A stretch of DNA of 64,000 bases from Mycolicibacterium sp. Its GTDB lineage: Bacteria > Actinomycetota > Actinomycetes > Mycobacteriales > Mycobacteriaceae. The stretch lies in assembly GCF_016462545.1 (NCBI RefSeq), contig NZ_JAEMTA010000020.1:1-64000 (forward strand). Reading direction: 5' to 3'. Of this stretch, positions 28,433-38,473 are shown in pieces (the stretch's first letter is position 1; every line of letters begins with the position of its first letter). The translations under genes were made by a program, and so were the position numbers. The notes beneath the pieces are model-generated. The model had not been told where the DNA came from. It saw nothing but the letters and a program-made list of their open reading frames with translations, and made no database searches.

Positions 28433-29179
28433 CTATTTCCGCCGCGCCGCCCGCGAACTCTGATAGAGGCAGATCGCCGCTGCGGCAGCGACGTTGAGGC
28501 TCTCGGCGCTGCCCACCATCGGGATCCGAACGCGCGCGTCGGCGAGCGCCGCGATCTCGGGCGCGAGCCCGTGGGCCTCGGCGCCGAAGAGCCAGGCGGT
28601 GGGCGTGGACAGGTCGGCGTCGTCCAGGGACACGTCGGCGTCGAGGGTGGTGGCGAGGACCTGCAGACCCGCTGCGCCGAGCGCGTCGATCAACGCTGCG
28701 GTATCGGGCACTTCGAGCACGGGTAGGGCGAAGATACTTCCCGCCGAAGCGCGTAGGCACTTGCCGTTGTAAGGATCGACGCTGTGCCCGGCAAGGACGA
28801 CGGCATCGGCACCCATGGCGTCGGAGAGTCGGATCAAGGTGCCGGCGTTCCCGGGCTCGGAGGTCTCGACGGCGACCGCGATCAGCCGCGGTGATGTCGC
28901 CAAGACGTCTTCGAGGTTGGGGGTCGGCATCGCGCACACTGCGACAAGGCCGACGGGAGTCACCGTGTCGGACAACGACTTCGCCGCCTTCTCGGTGACG
29001 AGGTGCACGGGCGTCGACTGAAGCATCCCGTCGTAGCGGTCGAGCGCGGACTCCGTCGCGTAGACGTCGAGCACCAGGCCCCGCGCCAATGCGGCCTCGA
29101 CCAGGTTGGCGCCTTCGGCCAAAAACGTGCCGGAACGTTTACGGCCCACGTGGCGCAGCAGCTTGGCTGCCGCGACCAC
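28433..29179 (-). CDS. tsnR: RNA 2'-O-methyltransferase, TrmH/SpoU family (TsnR-like)
   Basis: SPOUT-fold rRNA/tRNA methyltransferase, about 249 aa. Motif 1 includes VAVETSEPGNAGTLIRL, motif 2 WLFGAEAHGL, and motif 3 RIPMVGSAESLNVAAAAAI, together forming the SAM knot. The N-terminal RNA-binding part is HVGRKRSGTFLAEG. The reading frame is open upstream, but no ATG, GTG or TTG lies near the expected LTERSARV start. GTG 29179 is used and trims six or seven family-like residues. It follows rplT as in M. tuberculosis Rv1643-Rv1644. Confidence 0.85.
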   Translation of the reverse strand: MVAAAKLLRHVGRKRSGTFLAEGANLVEAALARGLVLDVYATESALDRYDGMLQSTPVHLVTEKAAKSLSDTVTPVGLVAVCAMPTPNLEDVLATSPRLIAVAVETSEPGNAGTLIRLSDAMGADAVVLAGHSVDPYNGKCLRASAGSIFALPVLEVPDTAALIDALGAAGLQVLATTLDADVSLDDADLSTPTAWLFGAEAHGLAPEIAALADARVRIPMVGSAESLNVAAAAAICLYQSSRAARRK

Positions 29180-29208
29180 GCGGGCCGAACGTTCGGTGAG
29201 AGGTGCTA

Positions 29209-29598
29209 TCAGGCGGCTTCGCCCGACGGCGCATTGACGTCGCTGGGAAGAGCGGCCCTGGCGACCTCGACCAGCGCGGTGAACGCGGCCTCGTCGCTGA
29301 TGGCGATCTCGGAGAGGTTCTTGCGGTCGACCTCGACGCCAGCCAACTTCAGGCCCTGGATCAGCCGGTTGTAGGTGATGCCGTTCGCACGGGCCGCAGC
29401 GTTGATCCGAGTGATCCACAGCTTGCGGAAGTCGCCCTTGCGCGCCTTGCGGTCACGGTAGGCGTAGGTCAACGAGTGGAGCTGCTGCTCCTTGGCCTTG
29501 CGATAGAGGCGCGACCGCTGGCCGCGGTAGCCCTTCGAGGCCTTCAGTACGGTACGCCGCTTCTTTTGGGCGTTGAGTGCGCGCTTCACGCGTGCCAT
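29209..29598 (-). CDS. rplT: 50S ribosomal protein L20
   Basis: Primary-binding large-subunit protein of 129 aa. The basic N-terminus ([28 protein letters not shown]) and [20 protein letters not shown] are diagnostic. It is the third gene of infC-rpmI-rplT, 42 bp after rpmI. In other bacteria L20 represses this operon by binding the mRNA; whether that holds here is unknown. Confidence 0.98.
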   Translation of the reverse strand: MARVKRALNAQKKRRTVLKASKGYRGQRSRLYRKAKEQQLHSLTYAYRDRKARKGDFRKLWITRINAAARANGITYNRLIQGLKLAGVEVDRKNLSEIAISDEAAFTALVEVARAALPSDVNAPSGEAA

Positions 29599-29640
29599 GA
29601 GGTGTTCCTAAATTTCTCGTACGGACAGGGAGAGCTGCGG

Positions 29641-29835
29641 TCAGCCGTTCAGCATCTTGTTCACGCGGCTGGCATCGTTCGCCGCGACGACGGTGCGGCC
29701 GTCGAGACGACGGGTGCGCTTGGTCGCCTTGTGCTCGAGCAGGTGGCGGCGGCCCGCCTTCTGGCGCACGATCTTTCCGGTGCCGGTCTTGCGGAAGCGC
29801 TTGGACGCTCCGCTGTGAGTCTTGGCCTTGGGCAT
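29641..29835 (-). CDS. rpmI: 50S ribosomal protein L35
   Basis: A 64-aa basic protein with the family start [18 protein letters not shown] and the [14 protein letters not shown] segment. It lies 29 bp after infC in the conserved infC-rpmI-rplT order. Its length is normal. Confidence 0.98.
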   Translation of the reverse strand: MPKAKTHSGASKRFRKTGTGKIVRQKAGRRHLLEHKATKRTRRLDGRTVVAANDASRVNKMLNG

Positions 29836-29864
29836 GAGTCCTCAGTTCTCGTGGTGGATCAGTT

Positions 29865-30494
<630 letters not shown>

Positions 30495-30496
30495 GG

Positions 30497-30622
30497 GGCC
30501 TCCTATGTAGTCTTCGAGGAGGCCACGCCATCGACGCACTGCGCAATGACGCAGTGAGGCCCTGCACAATGCAGGGCCCGATGCCGACCGATCACGACTC
30601 GCGTCGCCTGCGTGAAACGCAG
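30497..30622 (-). promoter_or_regulatory. Structured infC leader; hairpin sequesters the Shine-Dalgarno
   Basis: Four stems can be drawn on the minus-strand RNA, in 5' to 3' order. They are 30622-30608 (6 bp), 30578-30558 (perfect 9 bp, 3-nt loop), 30556-30537 (perfect 7 bp) and 30524-30497. The last pairs GGCCUCCU with AGGAGGCC over 8 bp with a 12-nt loop and contains the infC SD. This arrangement implies translational or attenuation control of IF3-L35-L20. The signal is unknown. Confidence 0.7.
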
Positions 30623-30731
30623 AACACACACCTGACGGTGTCTGTGACCGGACCGCTGTGCCGAGTTGGCCAGCGGTGGGAGCGGGACTCCACTTGCTGT
30701 CCTGGCGTATGCCGGGACGGTCGCGCGTGCC

Positions 30732-30737
30732 AGTCTA
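30732..30737 (-). promoter_or_regulatory. Possible -10 element of the infC operon
   Basis: TAGACT on the minus strand, preceded by TGC (extended -10). Transcription from here would give a leader of about 230 nt that includes all four hairpins. The -35 region (TTCAGG-like) is weak, so this is tentative. Confidence 0.35.
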
Positions 30738-30743
30738 GCAGTC

Positions 30744-31106
30744 ATGACCGATGTTCCTGAATCGCCCGACTCGGCGCCCCAGACGACCGTCCGTGAACTC
30801 GCCGAGATACCCGCCGTCGAGGTGATCACCAGGGCGGCCGTGATGCTGATGAGTGCGGCCGCCGAGAAGTTGGGGCTCTCGGAGGACGACCCCGACGAGG
30901 CTCCGCATCGCGATCTGGACGAAGCACGCCGGCTGATCACGGCGCTGGCCGGGCTGGTGAAGGCATCCGCCGAATACCTGGGACCACACGCCGGGCCGGT
31001 CCGCGATGGCCTGAAACAACTCCAGTTGGCGTTTCGCGAGTCCTCCGCGTTCCCCGACGAACCCGGCCAAGGGCCTGGCGAGAAGTACACCGGTCCGGTC
31101 TGGTAG
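30744..31106 (+). CDS. DUF1844 domain protein
   Basis: A 120-aa cytoplasmic, mostly helical protein. IPAVEVITRAAVMLMSAAAEKLGL and DLDEARRLITALAGLV are characteristic of DUF1844, and the C-terminus FPDEPGQGPGEKYTGPVW also fits actinobacterial members. Function unknown. It is divergent from the infC operon and lies 72 bp before lysX. Start ATG 30744 matches the family N-terminus; no SD is obvious. Confidence 0.85.
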   Translation: MTDVPESPDSAPQTTVRELAEIPAVEVITRAAVMLMSAAAEKLGLSEDDPDEAPHRDLDEARRLITALAGLVKASAEYLGPHAGPVRDGLKQLQLAFRESSAFPDEPGQGPGEKYTGPVW

Positions 31107-31164
31107 CCAGTCGATGCGCACTCCCCGCAGCCTGCAGTCTCAACCATTTCCCGGCTGGAGCGAA

Positions 31165-31178
31165 TATCCTCGCGGCCT
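31165..31178 (+). promoter_or_regulatory. Predicted promoter -10 for lysX
   Basis: TATCCT (31165-31170) lies 8 nt before ATG 31179, consistent with a leaderless or very short-leader mRNA. No -35 was recognised. Confidence 0.4.
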
Positions 31179-34100
31179 ATGACGCTGACCACGCCGAAGC
31201 AGCTTCGAAAGTCGACTTTCCGGTGGGTGCCCGCCGCCGCGGGCTGGCTCGTCGGCGTCATTGCGACACTGTCGCTGATCGCGAGCATCTCGCCGTTGGT
31301 GCGGTGGGCCATCAAGGTCCCGCGCGAGTGGGTCAACGACTACATCTTCAACTTCCCGGACACCAGCTTCGCCTGGGCGTTCGTGCTGACACTGCTCGCG
31401 GCAGCGCTGGCGGCCCGCAAGAGCGTGGCGTGGTGGATTCTCGTCCTCTACATGGTCGCCGCGATCGGCTGGAACGTCGCCGACCTGTCCACCGGCCCCG
31501 AGTCGGTCATGGAGGACGTCGGTGAGGTCATCGGCCTCGGCTTTCACGTCGCGGCAATTGCCTTCCTGGTGCTGGCGCGCAAGGAGTTCTGGGCCCGGGT
31601 CCGCCGCGGCGCCCTAATCAAGGCCGCCGCGACACTGGCGGCCGGTATGGCGATCGGCATCCTGATCGGCTGGGGACTGCTCGAGATGTTCCCGGGATCC
31701 CTCGACCGCGACGAGCGCCTGCCGTACGCCGCCAACCGGGTCGTGGTCTTCGCCGGGGTCGACGCCGACGCGTTCTCCGGTCACCACCCGCACGTCTTCG
31801 TCAACGCACTGCTCGGCCTGTTCGGCGCCCTGGCGCTCATGGTGGCAGCCATCGTGCTGTTCCAGTCGCAGCGGGCCGAGAACGCACTGACCGGTGAGGA
31901 CGAGTCCGCCATCCGCGGAATGCTCGAAGTGTGGGGCAAGAACGACTCACTCGGATACTTCGCCACTAGGCGGGACAAGTCGGTGGTCTTCGCGCCCAAC
32001 GGCCGAGCCGCCATCACCTACCGGGTCGAGGTCGGCGTGTGCCTCGCCAGTGGCGATCCCCTCGGTGATCCGCGAGCCTGGCCAGCCGCCATCGGTGCCT
32101 GGCTCACGCTGTGCCAGTCCTACGGCTGGGCACCCGGGGTGATGGGCGCGAGCGCGACGGCCGCCCAAGCCTTCCGCGAGGCCGGTCTCAACGCCCTCGA
32201 ACTCGGCGACGAGGCCATCCTGTACCCCGACCGCTTCAGGCTGTCCGGACCCGACATGAAGCCGGTGCGCCAAGCGGTCACCCGCGCACGACGCGCAGGG
32301 CTCACGGTGCGCATCCGCCGCCACCGTGACCTCCTGCCGGAGGAAATGGCCAGGGCCACGCAGCGCGCGGAGGATTGGCGCGACACCGAGACCGAACGCG
32401 GATTCTCGATGGCGCTGGGCCGACTCGGCGATCCGGCCGACGGCGACTGCATGCTGGTCGAAGCCGTCGATCAGCAGGACGAAGTGGTCGCCATGCTGTC
32501 GCTGGTGCCGTGGGGCACCAACGGCGCGTCGCTGGATCTCATGCGGCGTTCGCCCCAGTCGCCCAACGGCACGAACGAGCTGATGGTCAGCGAGCTGTGC
32601 CTACAGGGCGAGGACATCGGCATCAACCGAATCTCGTTGAACTTCGCCATGTTCCGCTCGGCGTTCGAGGAAGGCGCGCAGCTGGGTGCAGGTCCGGTCG
32701 CGCGGCTGTGGCGTGCCCTGCTGGTGTTCTTCTCGCGCTGGTGGCAACTCGAGACGCTGTACCGATCCAACATGAAGTACATGCCCGAATGGGTGCCGCG
32801 CTTCGCCTGTTACGAGGATGCCCGACTGGTCCCCCGCGTCGGCATCGCATCGGTGATCGCCGAGGGATTCCTGGTGCTGCCCTTCAGCCGGCGCACCAAA
32901 CAGCATACGGGTCAACACATCTCGGCACCCGAGACGCTGGTCAACTCCGGCCGATTACAGCACGATGGTAGCGCGCCCGACCTGACCGGACTCGGACTCG
33001 AAGGGCCGGCCGACGAGGTCGTCCACCGGCTCCCGGAGCAGGTCAGAGTCCGGATGGCCAAGCTAAAATCGTTGCAGGACAAGGGCATCGATCCCTATCC
33101 CGTCGGCAGGGCACCCAGCCACACCGTGGCCCAGGCGCTGGAGACCTCCGGTCAGGAGGTCACCGTGTCCGGTCGCATCCTGCGGCTCCGCGACTACGGT
33201 TCGGTGCTGTTCGCCGATCTTCGCGATTGGTCCGCCGAAACCCAACTTCTGTTGGACAACTCGCGGCTGACCGACGGCAACACCGCCGACTTCACCAACG
33301 CCATCGACCTCGGCGACCTCGTCGAGGTGACGGGCACCATGGGTGCCAGCAAGTCCGGCACCCCGTCTTTGCTGGTGGACCGTTGGCGGCTGATCGGCAA
33401 GTGCCTTCGCCCGCTGCCCGACAAATGGAAGGGCCTCACCGATCAGGAGGCGCGGGTCCGCACCCGCTACGTCGACCTGGCCATCAACACCGAATCCCGC
33501 GACCTGATCCGGGCTCGAAGCAACGTCCTGCACGCGATCAGGGAGACGTTGTTCGCCAAGGACTTCCTGGAAGTCGAGACCCCGATCCTGCAGCAGATCC
33601 ACGGCGGCGCGAACGCGCGTCCGTTCATCACCCACATCAACGCCTACGACCTCGATCTCTACCTGAGGATCGCGCCGGAGCTCTACCTCAAGCGGCTTTG
33701 TGTCGGTGGTGTGGAACGAGTCTTCGAGCTTGGCCGCGCCTTCCGCAACGAAGGCGTCGACTTCAGCCACAACCCCGAGTTCACGCTCCTGGAGGCCTAT
33801 CAGGCGCACGCCGACTACAACGTGTGGATCGACGGCTGCCGCGAGCTGATCCAGAATGCGGCATTGGCGGCCAACGGATCACACGTCGTGATGCGGCCAC
33901 GGGAGGACGGCAGCCTCGAGCCCGTCGACATCTCCGGTGAGTGGGCCGTCAAGACCGTGCACGGCGCCGTCTCCGAGGCGCTCGGTGAGCACGTCGACAC
34001 CGACACCGATCTGACGACCCTGCGCCGCTATGCCGACGCCGCCAAGATCCCGTACCAGACCCACTGGGACCCGGGCGCCGTCGTCCTCGAGATGTACGAG

Positions 34101-34481
34101 CACCTCGTCGAGGACAGCACTGAGAATCCCACGTTCTACAAGGACTTCCCCACGTCGGTGTCGCCACTGACCCGACCGCACCGCAGCCTGCCCGGCGTGG
34201 CGGAGCGATGGGATCTGGTGGCCTGGGGCGTCGAGCTCGGGACCGCCTACAGCGAGTTGACCGATCCCGTCGAGCAGCGCCGCAGGCTTCAGGAGCAGTC
34301 CTTGCTCGCCGCGGGCGGGGACCCGGAGGCGATGGAACTCGACGAGGACTTCCTGCAGGCAATGGAGTACGCGATGCCGCCGACCGGCGGTCTCGGCATG
34401 GGCGTCGACCGGGTGGTCATGCTGATCACCGGTCGCAGCATCCGCGAAACACTGCCCTTTCCGCTGGCGAAGCCGCGCTAA
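31179..34481 (+). CDS. lysX: LysX: MprF-type lysyl-phosphatidylglycerol synthase fused to lysyl-tRNA synthetase
   Basis: A single 1100-aa membrane protein that, in mycobacteria, makes Lys-tRNA and transfers lysine to phosphatidylglycerol. This modifies surface charge and gives resistance to cationic peptides. About six membrane segments occupy residues 15-230. An MprF/DUF2156 acyltransferase-like domain (about 250-560) contains [17 protein letters not shown]. The LysRS part (about 600-1100) has an OB-fold, class II motif 2 ([20 protein letters not shown]) and motif 3 ([12 protein letters not shown]). The reading frame is intact. The housekeeping lysS lies elsewhere in known mycobacteria. Confidence 0.95.
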   Translation: MTLTTPKQLRKSTFRWVPAAAGWLVGVIATLSLIASISPLVRWAIKVPREWVNDYIFNFPDTSFAWAFVLTLLAAALAARKSVAWWILVLYMVAAIGWNVADLSTGPESVMEDVGEVIGLGFHVAAIAFLVLARKEFWARVRRGALIKAAATLAAGMAIGILIGWGLLEMFPGSLDRDERLPYAANRVVVFAGVDADAFSGHHPHVFVNALLGLFGALALMVAAIVLFQSQRAENALTGEDESAIRGMLEVWGKNDSLGYFATRRDKSVVFAPNGRAAITYRVEVGVCLASGDPLGDPRAWPAAIGAWLTLCQSYGWAPGVMGASATAAQAFREAGLNALELGDEAILYPDRFRLSGPDMKPVRQAVTRARRAGLTVRIRRHRDLLPEEMARATQRAEDWRDTETERGFSMALGRLGDPADGDCMLVEAVDQQDEVVAMLSLVPWGTNGASLDLMRRSPQSPNGTNELMVSELCLQGEDIGINRISLNFAMFRSAFEEGAQLGAGPVARLWRALLVFFSRWWQLETLYRSNMKYMPEWVPRFACYEDARLVPRVGIASVIAEGFLVLPFSRRTKQHTGQHISAPETLVNSGRLQHDGSAPDLTGLGLEGPADEVVHRLPEQVRVRMAKLKSLQDKGIDPYPVGRAPSHTVAQALETSGQEVTVSGRILRLRDYGSVLFADLRDWSAETQLLLDNSRLTDGNTADFTNAIDLGDLVEVTGTMGASKSGTPSLLVDRWRLIGKCLRPLPDKWKGLTDQEARVRTRYVDLAINTESRDLIRARSNVLHAIRETLFAKDFLEVETPILQQIHGGANARPFITHINAYDLDLYLRIAPELYLKRLCVGGVERVFELGRAFRNEGVDFSHNPEFTLLEAYQAHADYNVWIDGCRELIQNAALAANGSHVVMRPREDGSLEPVDISGEWAVKTVHGAVSEALGEHVDTDTDLTTLRRYADAAKIPYQTHWDPGAVVLEMYEHLVEDSTENPTFYKDFPTSVSPLTRPHRSLPGVAERWDLVAWGVELGTAYSELTDPVEQRRRLQEQSLLAAGGDPEAMELDEDFLQAMEYAMPPTGGLGMGVDRVVMLITGRSIRETLPFPLAKPR

Positions 34482-34528
34482 GGGGAAGTTACCAGCGTGT
34501 TACCAGGAACGGCAGTCACCATGTCGTC

Positions 34529-35956
34529 GTGACACTGTGGTCGGCAGCCGGAGACTTTCGGCAACAACATCTCTCGTTGATGCACGGCTGGCTGCCGTTG
34601 ACGATTCAGGCCATCACCGTGGTCGTTCTCCTGGCCGCGATCGGCTGGCGCACCCGCCGCTGGCGGCTGGTGTGGCTGCCCGTGGCGCTGTTCGTCGGCG
34701 GTGCTTTGGCGGCAGCGTCCTACTGGTTCATCTCGTCGCAGGGCATGTCGGACGACCCAGCTCCGAATTTGCTGTGGGTTTGGCTCGTCGTCACCGGTGC
34801 CGCCGCGGTGGTGCTCGTCGCCGGCTGGCGCAACGCCCTCTGGTGGCGTCGGGCGGCCTCGGCCGCGGGACTGCCGCTGTGCCTGCTGTGCGCGGCGCTG
34901 GCGCTAAACCTCTGGGTCGGCTACTTCCCTACCGTCCAGACGGCGTGGAACCAACTCACCGAGGGGCCTCTGCCCGACCAGACCGACCAGGCGACCGTCG
35001 TCGCCATGCAGACCAAACATCAGATCCCGGCCAGGGGCGTCGTGGTTCCGGTCAACATCGGCTCTGCCTCGTCGGGCTTCAAACACCGCGGCGAATTGGT
35101 CTACCTTCCGCCCGCCTGGTTCGCGACGAACCCGGCTCCGCACCTGCCGACGTTGATGATGATCGGCGGCGAGTTCAACACCCCCGGTGACTGGCTGCGA
35201 GCCGGCAATGCAATCAAGACCGTCGACGACTTCGCGGCCGCCAATCGCGGCAACGCCCCCGTTCTCGTGTTCGTGGACACCGGTGGCGCGTTCAACAACG
35301 ACACCGAATGCGTCAACGGGTCGCGCGGCAACTCCGCGGACCACCTCACCAAGGACGTGGTGCCGTTCATGGAGTCGACGTATGGCGTGAGCGCCAACCG
35401 TGCCAACTGGGGCCTCGTCGGCTGGTCGATGGGAGGCACCTGCGCGGTGGATCTGGCGACCATGCATCCAGACATGTTCAGCACCTTCGAGGACATTGCC
35501 GGCGACCTGGCGCCCAACTCCGGAAACAAGCAGCAGACCATCGACCGGTTGTTCGGCGGCAACGCCGCGGCCTACGCCGCCTTCGACCCCACCACGGTCA
35601 TCACCAGGCACGGCCCGTACACCGGGGTGTCCGGATGGTTCGACATCAACGGATCGGGGCCGACGAACGGCCCAACGGTGGTGAACGCGGTCAATGTCAA
35701 CGGCACCGGACTGGGCGGCAAGGATGCCGCGGCCCACGTCAGCGATCAGGCGGCTGCGGCGAACTCACTGTGCGCCCTCGGCGCCGCCAACGGCATCAGC
35801 TGCGCAGTGGTGATGCAACCGGGCAAGCATGACTGGCCGTTCGCCGACCGCGCCTTCTCCGCCGCGCTGCCGTGGCTGGCAGGCCAGATCCACACACCCG
35901 GCATCCCGGTGCAGGCACTGCCGGGCCCGGCGCCGACGTTGTCGCACATTCAGTAG
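34529..35956 (+). CDS. Membrane-anchored alpha/beta-hydrolase, esterase-like (Rv1639c-like)
   Basis: A 475-aa protein. Four N-terminal membrane segments (about residues 17-135) precede an extracytoplasmic esterase domain of the mycolyltransferase/EstD fold. The nucleophile motif is GWSMGG, and the His is in GKHDWPF near the C-terminus. GGEFNTPGDW and FVDTGGAFNNDTECVNG are in the expected loop regions. Start is GTG 34529, 47 bp after lysX, the same neighbour relation as Rv1640c-Rv1639c. Substrate unknown; a cell-envelope ester is likely. Confidence 0.85.
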   Translation: MTLWSAAGDFRQQHLSLMHGWLPLTIQAITVVVLLAAIGWRTRRWRLVWLPVALFVGGALAAASYWFISSQGMSDDPAPNLLWVWLVVTGAAAVVLVAGWRNALWWRRAASAAGLPLCLLCAALALNLWVGYFPTVQTAWNQLTEGPLPDQTDQATVVAMQTKHQIPARGVVVPVNIGSASSGFKHRGELVYLPPAWFATNPAPHLPTLMMIGGEFNTPGDWLRAGNAIKTVDDFAAANRGNAPVLVFVDTGGAFNNDTECVNGSRGNSADHLTKDVVPFMESTYGVSANRANWGLVGWSMGGTCAVDLATMHPDMFSTFEDIAGDLAPNSGNKQQTIDRLFGGNAAAYAAFDPTTVITRHGPYTGVSGWFDINGSGPTNGPTVVNAVNVNGTGLGGKDAAAHVSDQAAAANSLCALGAANGISCAVVMQPGKHDWPFADRAFSAALPWLAGQIHTPGIPVQALPGPAPTLSHIQ

Positions 35957-37044
35957 TCGGACTCGGCTGCGACCAGCTCGGCGAGGAACGCGTCGGGTCC
36001 GGGTTGGGCGAGCCGCGCCCTGGCGACGTCGCGGACGCGCTGCCGAAGCTCCGCGGCGGCACTGGAGTCGGCGGTCACGGCGCGCTCGGGACCTATGGCC
36101 ACGCTGGTCGCCGACCAGTCGTGATCCCACGCCTGGTTCTCACTCACCTCGCGGCCGTCCCCGTCCACCACCGTCACGGCGGCCGCTCCGTTCGCGTCGA
36201 GAGCACCTGTGCCGCTGAGCTTTCCGGAGCGCACCCTGACGTCGATGCCCCGGGCCGACGCCCGGCCGGTGAGCGCGACACGCACCGTGACGATCACCGA
36301 CGAGTCGGCGGTCTCGACCGACCAGTCGATCGTGCGGTCCGCCGCGTCGAACATCCCCTGCGGCACGGCCACCCAGTCGACGGACCCGGCGCCGCGGGCG
36401 ATCGCGCCCTGCGCACGGTCGCCGTCTCGGCCCGCCGCCAGCGCGTAGTCGTCACGTCGCCCGCGCACCGAATCGCCTGTTGCTGCCGACGATTGCCCTG
36501 ACCAGGCGCCGACCTCGTCGGCCAGATCGGCGCAGCGCGCCGCCAATTCGCTGACTCGCGAATCGTCCGCCGACCCGCTGGCAAGGAGCGCGGCGCGGTG
36601 CGGCGCGAGCAGTCCTCCGACGTCGGCGTCCAGCGCGTCGTCGGAGAAGAACTCCTGTGCCGCGCTCAGCAGAACCGCCAACTCGCCGTCGAGCAGCGCG
36701 CGGTCCAGTGGCACGATCCCGTCCCGGCGGCTCTCGGGCCACCACCGGCGAAGCCAGTGCCCGATGGCGAGCCGCCGCAACGGCTCCACGGCCTCGGGCA
36801 GCAACTCGACGTCGATCGGTGTGAGATCCGACGCAATCAGGGCGTGCGCCGCCGGCCCCACCACGCGCCACAGCCACTCTGCGGCATCGAGATTTGTGAT
36901 GGTCATTCTGGTCGCAGCCACGCCGTCCGGATCGTCCACCGTCCATTCGAGTACCGCACCGCTGACGTCGAGCACCGCCACCGCGGGAGGCGCGGAGACG
37001 GCCGGCCCGACGACCCGCAGACCGGAGTCGGATACCAGCCTCAC
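35950..37044 (-). CDS. Protein of unknown function, second gene of a two-gene unit in the CHAT island
   Basis: A 364-aa soluble protein that I do not recognise. The N-terminal part looks beta-rich (VLDVSGAVLEWTVDDPDG), the middle (about 80-190) is helical, and the C-terminal part again beta-rich (VTVRVALTGRASARGIDVRV). No membrane segment, signal peptide or catalytic motif is visible. Starting at GTG 37044, which overlaps the stop of the preceding gene as GTGA, shows tight coupling to it. The end overlaps the Rv1639c-like gene convergently by 7 bp. Absent from the corresponding M. tuberculosis interval as I know it. Confidence 0.75.
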   Translation of the reverse strand: MRLVSDSGLRVVGPAVSAPPAVAVLDVSGAVLEWTVDDPDGVAATRMTITNLDAAEWLWRVVGPAAHALIASDLTPIDVELLPEAVEPLRRLAIGHWLRRWWPESRRDGIVPLDRALLDGELAVLLSAAQEFFSDDALDADVGGLLAPHRAALLASGSADDSRVSELAARCADLADEVGAWSGQSSAATGDSVRGRRDDYALAAGRDGDRAQGAIARGAGSVDWVAVPQGMFDAADRTIDWSVETADSSVIVTVRVALTGRASARGIDVRVRSGKLSGTGALDANGAAAVTVVDGDGREVSENQAWDHDWSATSVAIGPERAVTADSSAAAELRQRVRDVARARLAQPGPDAFLAELVAAESDY

Positions 37045-38390
37045 CGGGCCACCTCGTACTCCTGAAGTTCCAACATCGACTTGATGCGCTGGCGGTGGTC
37101 CAGGCTCACCGACCGCGCGACACCCTCGAGCAGCGACCGCAGATCGTCGACGTCGGCACACGGCTCCTGCCAGACGTCGCGGCCGTGTAGCCGGGCCCAG
37201 AGCCTTCGGAGATACGGGCGTGCGAAGGCGGACAGCTCATCGATCACCTGTCGCTGGCGGGGATGAACCGGTCCACCATCGACGAGGTAGCGCCGCGCGT
37301 GTAGCACGTAGGCCTCCTTGCGCAGCCGGGCCTGGATGCCGCCCGACAGCGCGTAGCGGGTGGGCTTGGCATCGCTCAGCGGGTCGAGGTCGACCGCGAC
37401 CTCGATGCCCGTGATCAATGCCGCCTGCTTGTCCTCGCCGAGCAGACCCCATGGCGCGCACGCCCGATCGACCTCTTCGGCACACAGCAGCGGAATCTCG
37501 GGAAGCTCGTCGCGGTCCAGGGCCCGACGCAACGTCGCATGCACGCGATCCACCACACTACGGTTCAGCGGAGGATCCCCGTCGACACTCCGCATCACGG
37601 GCGGCGGCGGTTGCGGGGCAACTGAACTCAGCCCGATGTCGACGATCGACCATGGGAGTTCGGCCCCGCCGACGCGGGCCTTGGCACCGAAGTTGTAGGG
37701 CGTCGCGTCCGCGACGAGAGCCGACCACACCCGCTGCCTGGCCATCGCGGCGTTGTGGCCCGCGTCGGCTCCGAGCACCGTGGTGAGGCCGGCCAGAAAT
37801 GGCCCGGCAATGGTGTCACCCGGCCCTACGTCGCGCCAGCTGCGCTCGAGCTGGCGGGACAGCCGAGCCACGACGTGCGCATCCCCCACGTAGCGGTTGA
37901 GCACCTCGATGCCGGTCCGGTCGCGGTCGTCGTGGACGCCACGCAGTACCGACTCGGCGGTGGCCCGGTCATCGGTGGCCGGTCGGCCTCGAGTGACCGC
38001 AAGCTCGAAGCACAGGGGAAAGTAGAGCTCCTGGGCGTTGCCAGACGTGATGCGCATGCGGCGGCGCTCGAGCTTCAACACCGCGAACCACGCTGCAGCA
38101 GAGCGCAGTTGGGGTGCATGATCGAGAATCAAGTGTCGCATCGCGGTGCCCGTCTCCGATGTGACGACGGGCGCGGAGTACTGCGGGTTGGCGCGCAGCC
38201 GAAGTATCAGCGGGTCGAGAATCCGCTTGACGGTGCGGCGCAGCGGAGCGCCGTCGATGCCACTGAGGACCTCGACGCCCGGTCCGATCGCGCGCCACGC
38301 CTCGTCGATCACCATGCGTCGCGGCAGCACCGCACCCTCCCGCACTGCAGGGGTGCCGGCGTCGGTCACCAGGCGAGGAGCCGTGGTCAT
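37041..38390 (-). CDS. Protein of unknown function, first gene of a two-gene unit in the CHAT island
   Basis: A 449-aa soluble protein not assignable to a family. It is largely helical, with Arg-rich stretches (LKLERRRMR, RYALSGGIQARLRKEAYVLHARRYL) and a proline run in APQPPPPVM near residue 265. No nucleotide-binding or catalytic signature was found. A TATTCT -10 lies 6 nt before ATG 38390, so the mRNA is probably leaderless. Translationally coupled to the next gene (35950-37044). Both genes point the same way as the CHAT/TPR pair to the right. Confidence 0.78.
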   Translation of the reverse strand: MTTAPRLVTDAGTPAVREGAVLPRRMVIDEAWRAIGPGVEVLSGIDGAPLRRTVKRILDPLILRLRANPQYSAPVVTSETGTAMRHLILDHAPQLRSAAAWFAVLKLERRRMRITSGNAQELYFPLCFELAVTRGRPATDDRATAESVLRGVHDDRDRTGIEVLNRYVGDAHVVARLSRQLERSWRDVGPGDTIAGPFLAGLTTVLGADAGHNAAMARQRVWSALVADATPYNFGAKARVGGAELPWSIVDIGLSSVAPQPPPPVMRSVDGDPPLNRSVVDRVHATLRRALDRDELPEIPLLCAEEVDRACAPWGLLGEDKQAALITGIEVAVDLDPLSDAKPTRYALSGGIQARLRKEAYVLHARRYLVDGGPVHPRQRQVIDELSAFARPYLRRLWARLHGRDVWQEPCADVDDLRSLLEGVARSVSLDHRQRIKSMLELQEYEVAR

Positions 38391-38402
38391 CCGCCCAGAA
38401 TA
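38391..38402 (-). promoter_or_regulatory. Predicted leaderless promoter of the 38390 gene
   Basis: TATTCT on the minus strand (38402-38397), then 6 nt, then ATG 38390. Good TANNNT match at leaderless spacing. Confidence 0.5.
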
Positions 38403-38473
38403 GGCGGTACCTCGACGAATGCCGCATACGAAACTTGGGTTCGGTAGCAGAGTCCGGGTCGGATCCTGGTGGC

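Noticed and set aside
34482..34528. Separate promoter for the membrane esterase gene after lysX
   Set aside because: No convincing -10 or -35 element in the 47-bp gap; co-transcription with lysX is simpler.
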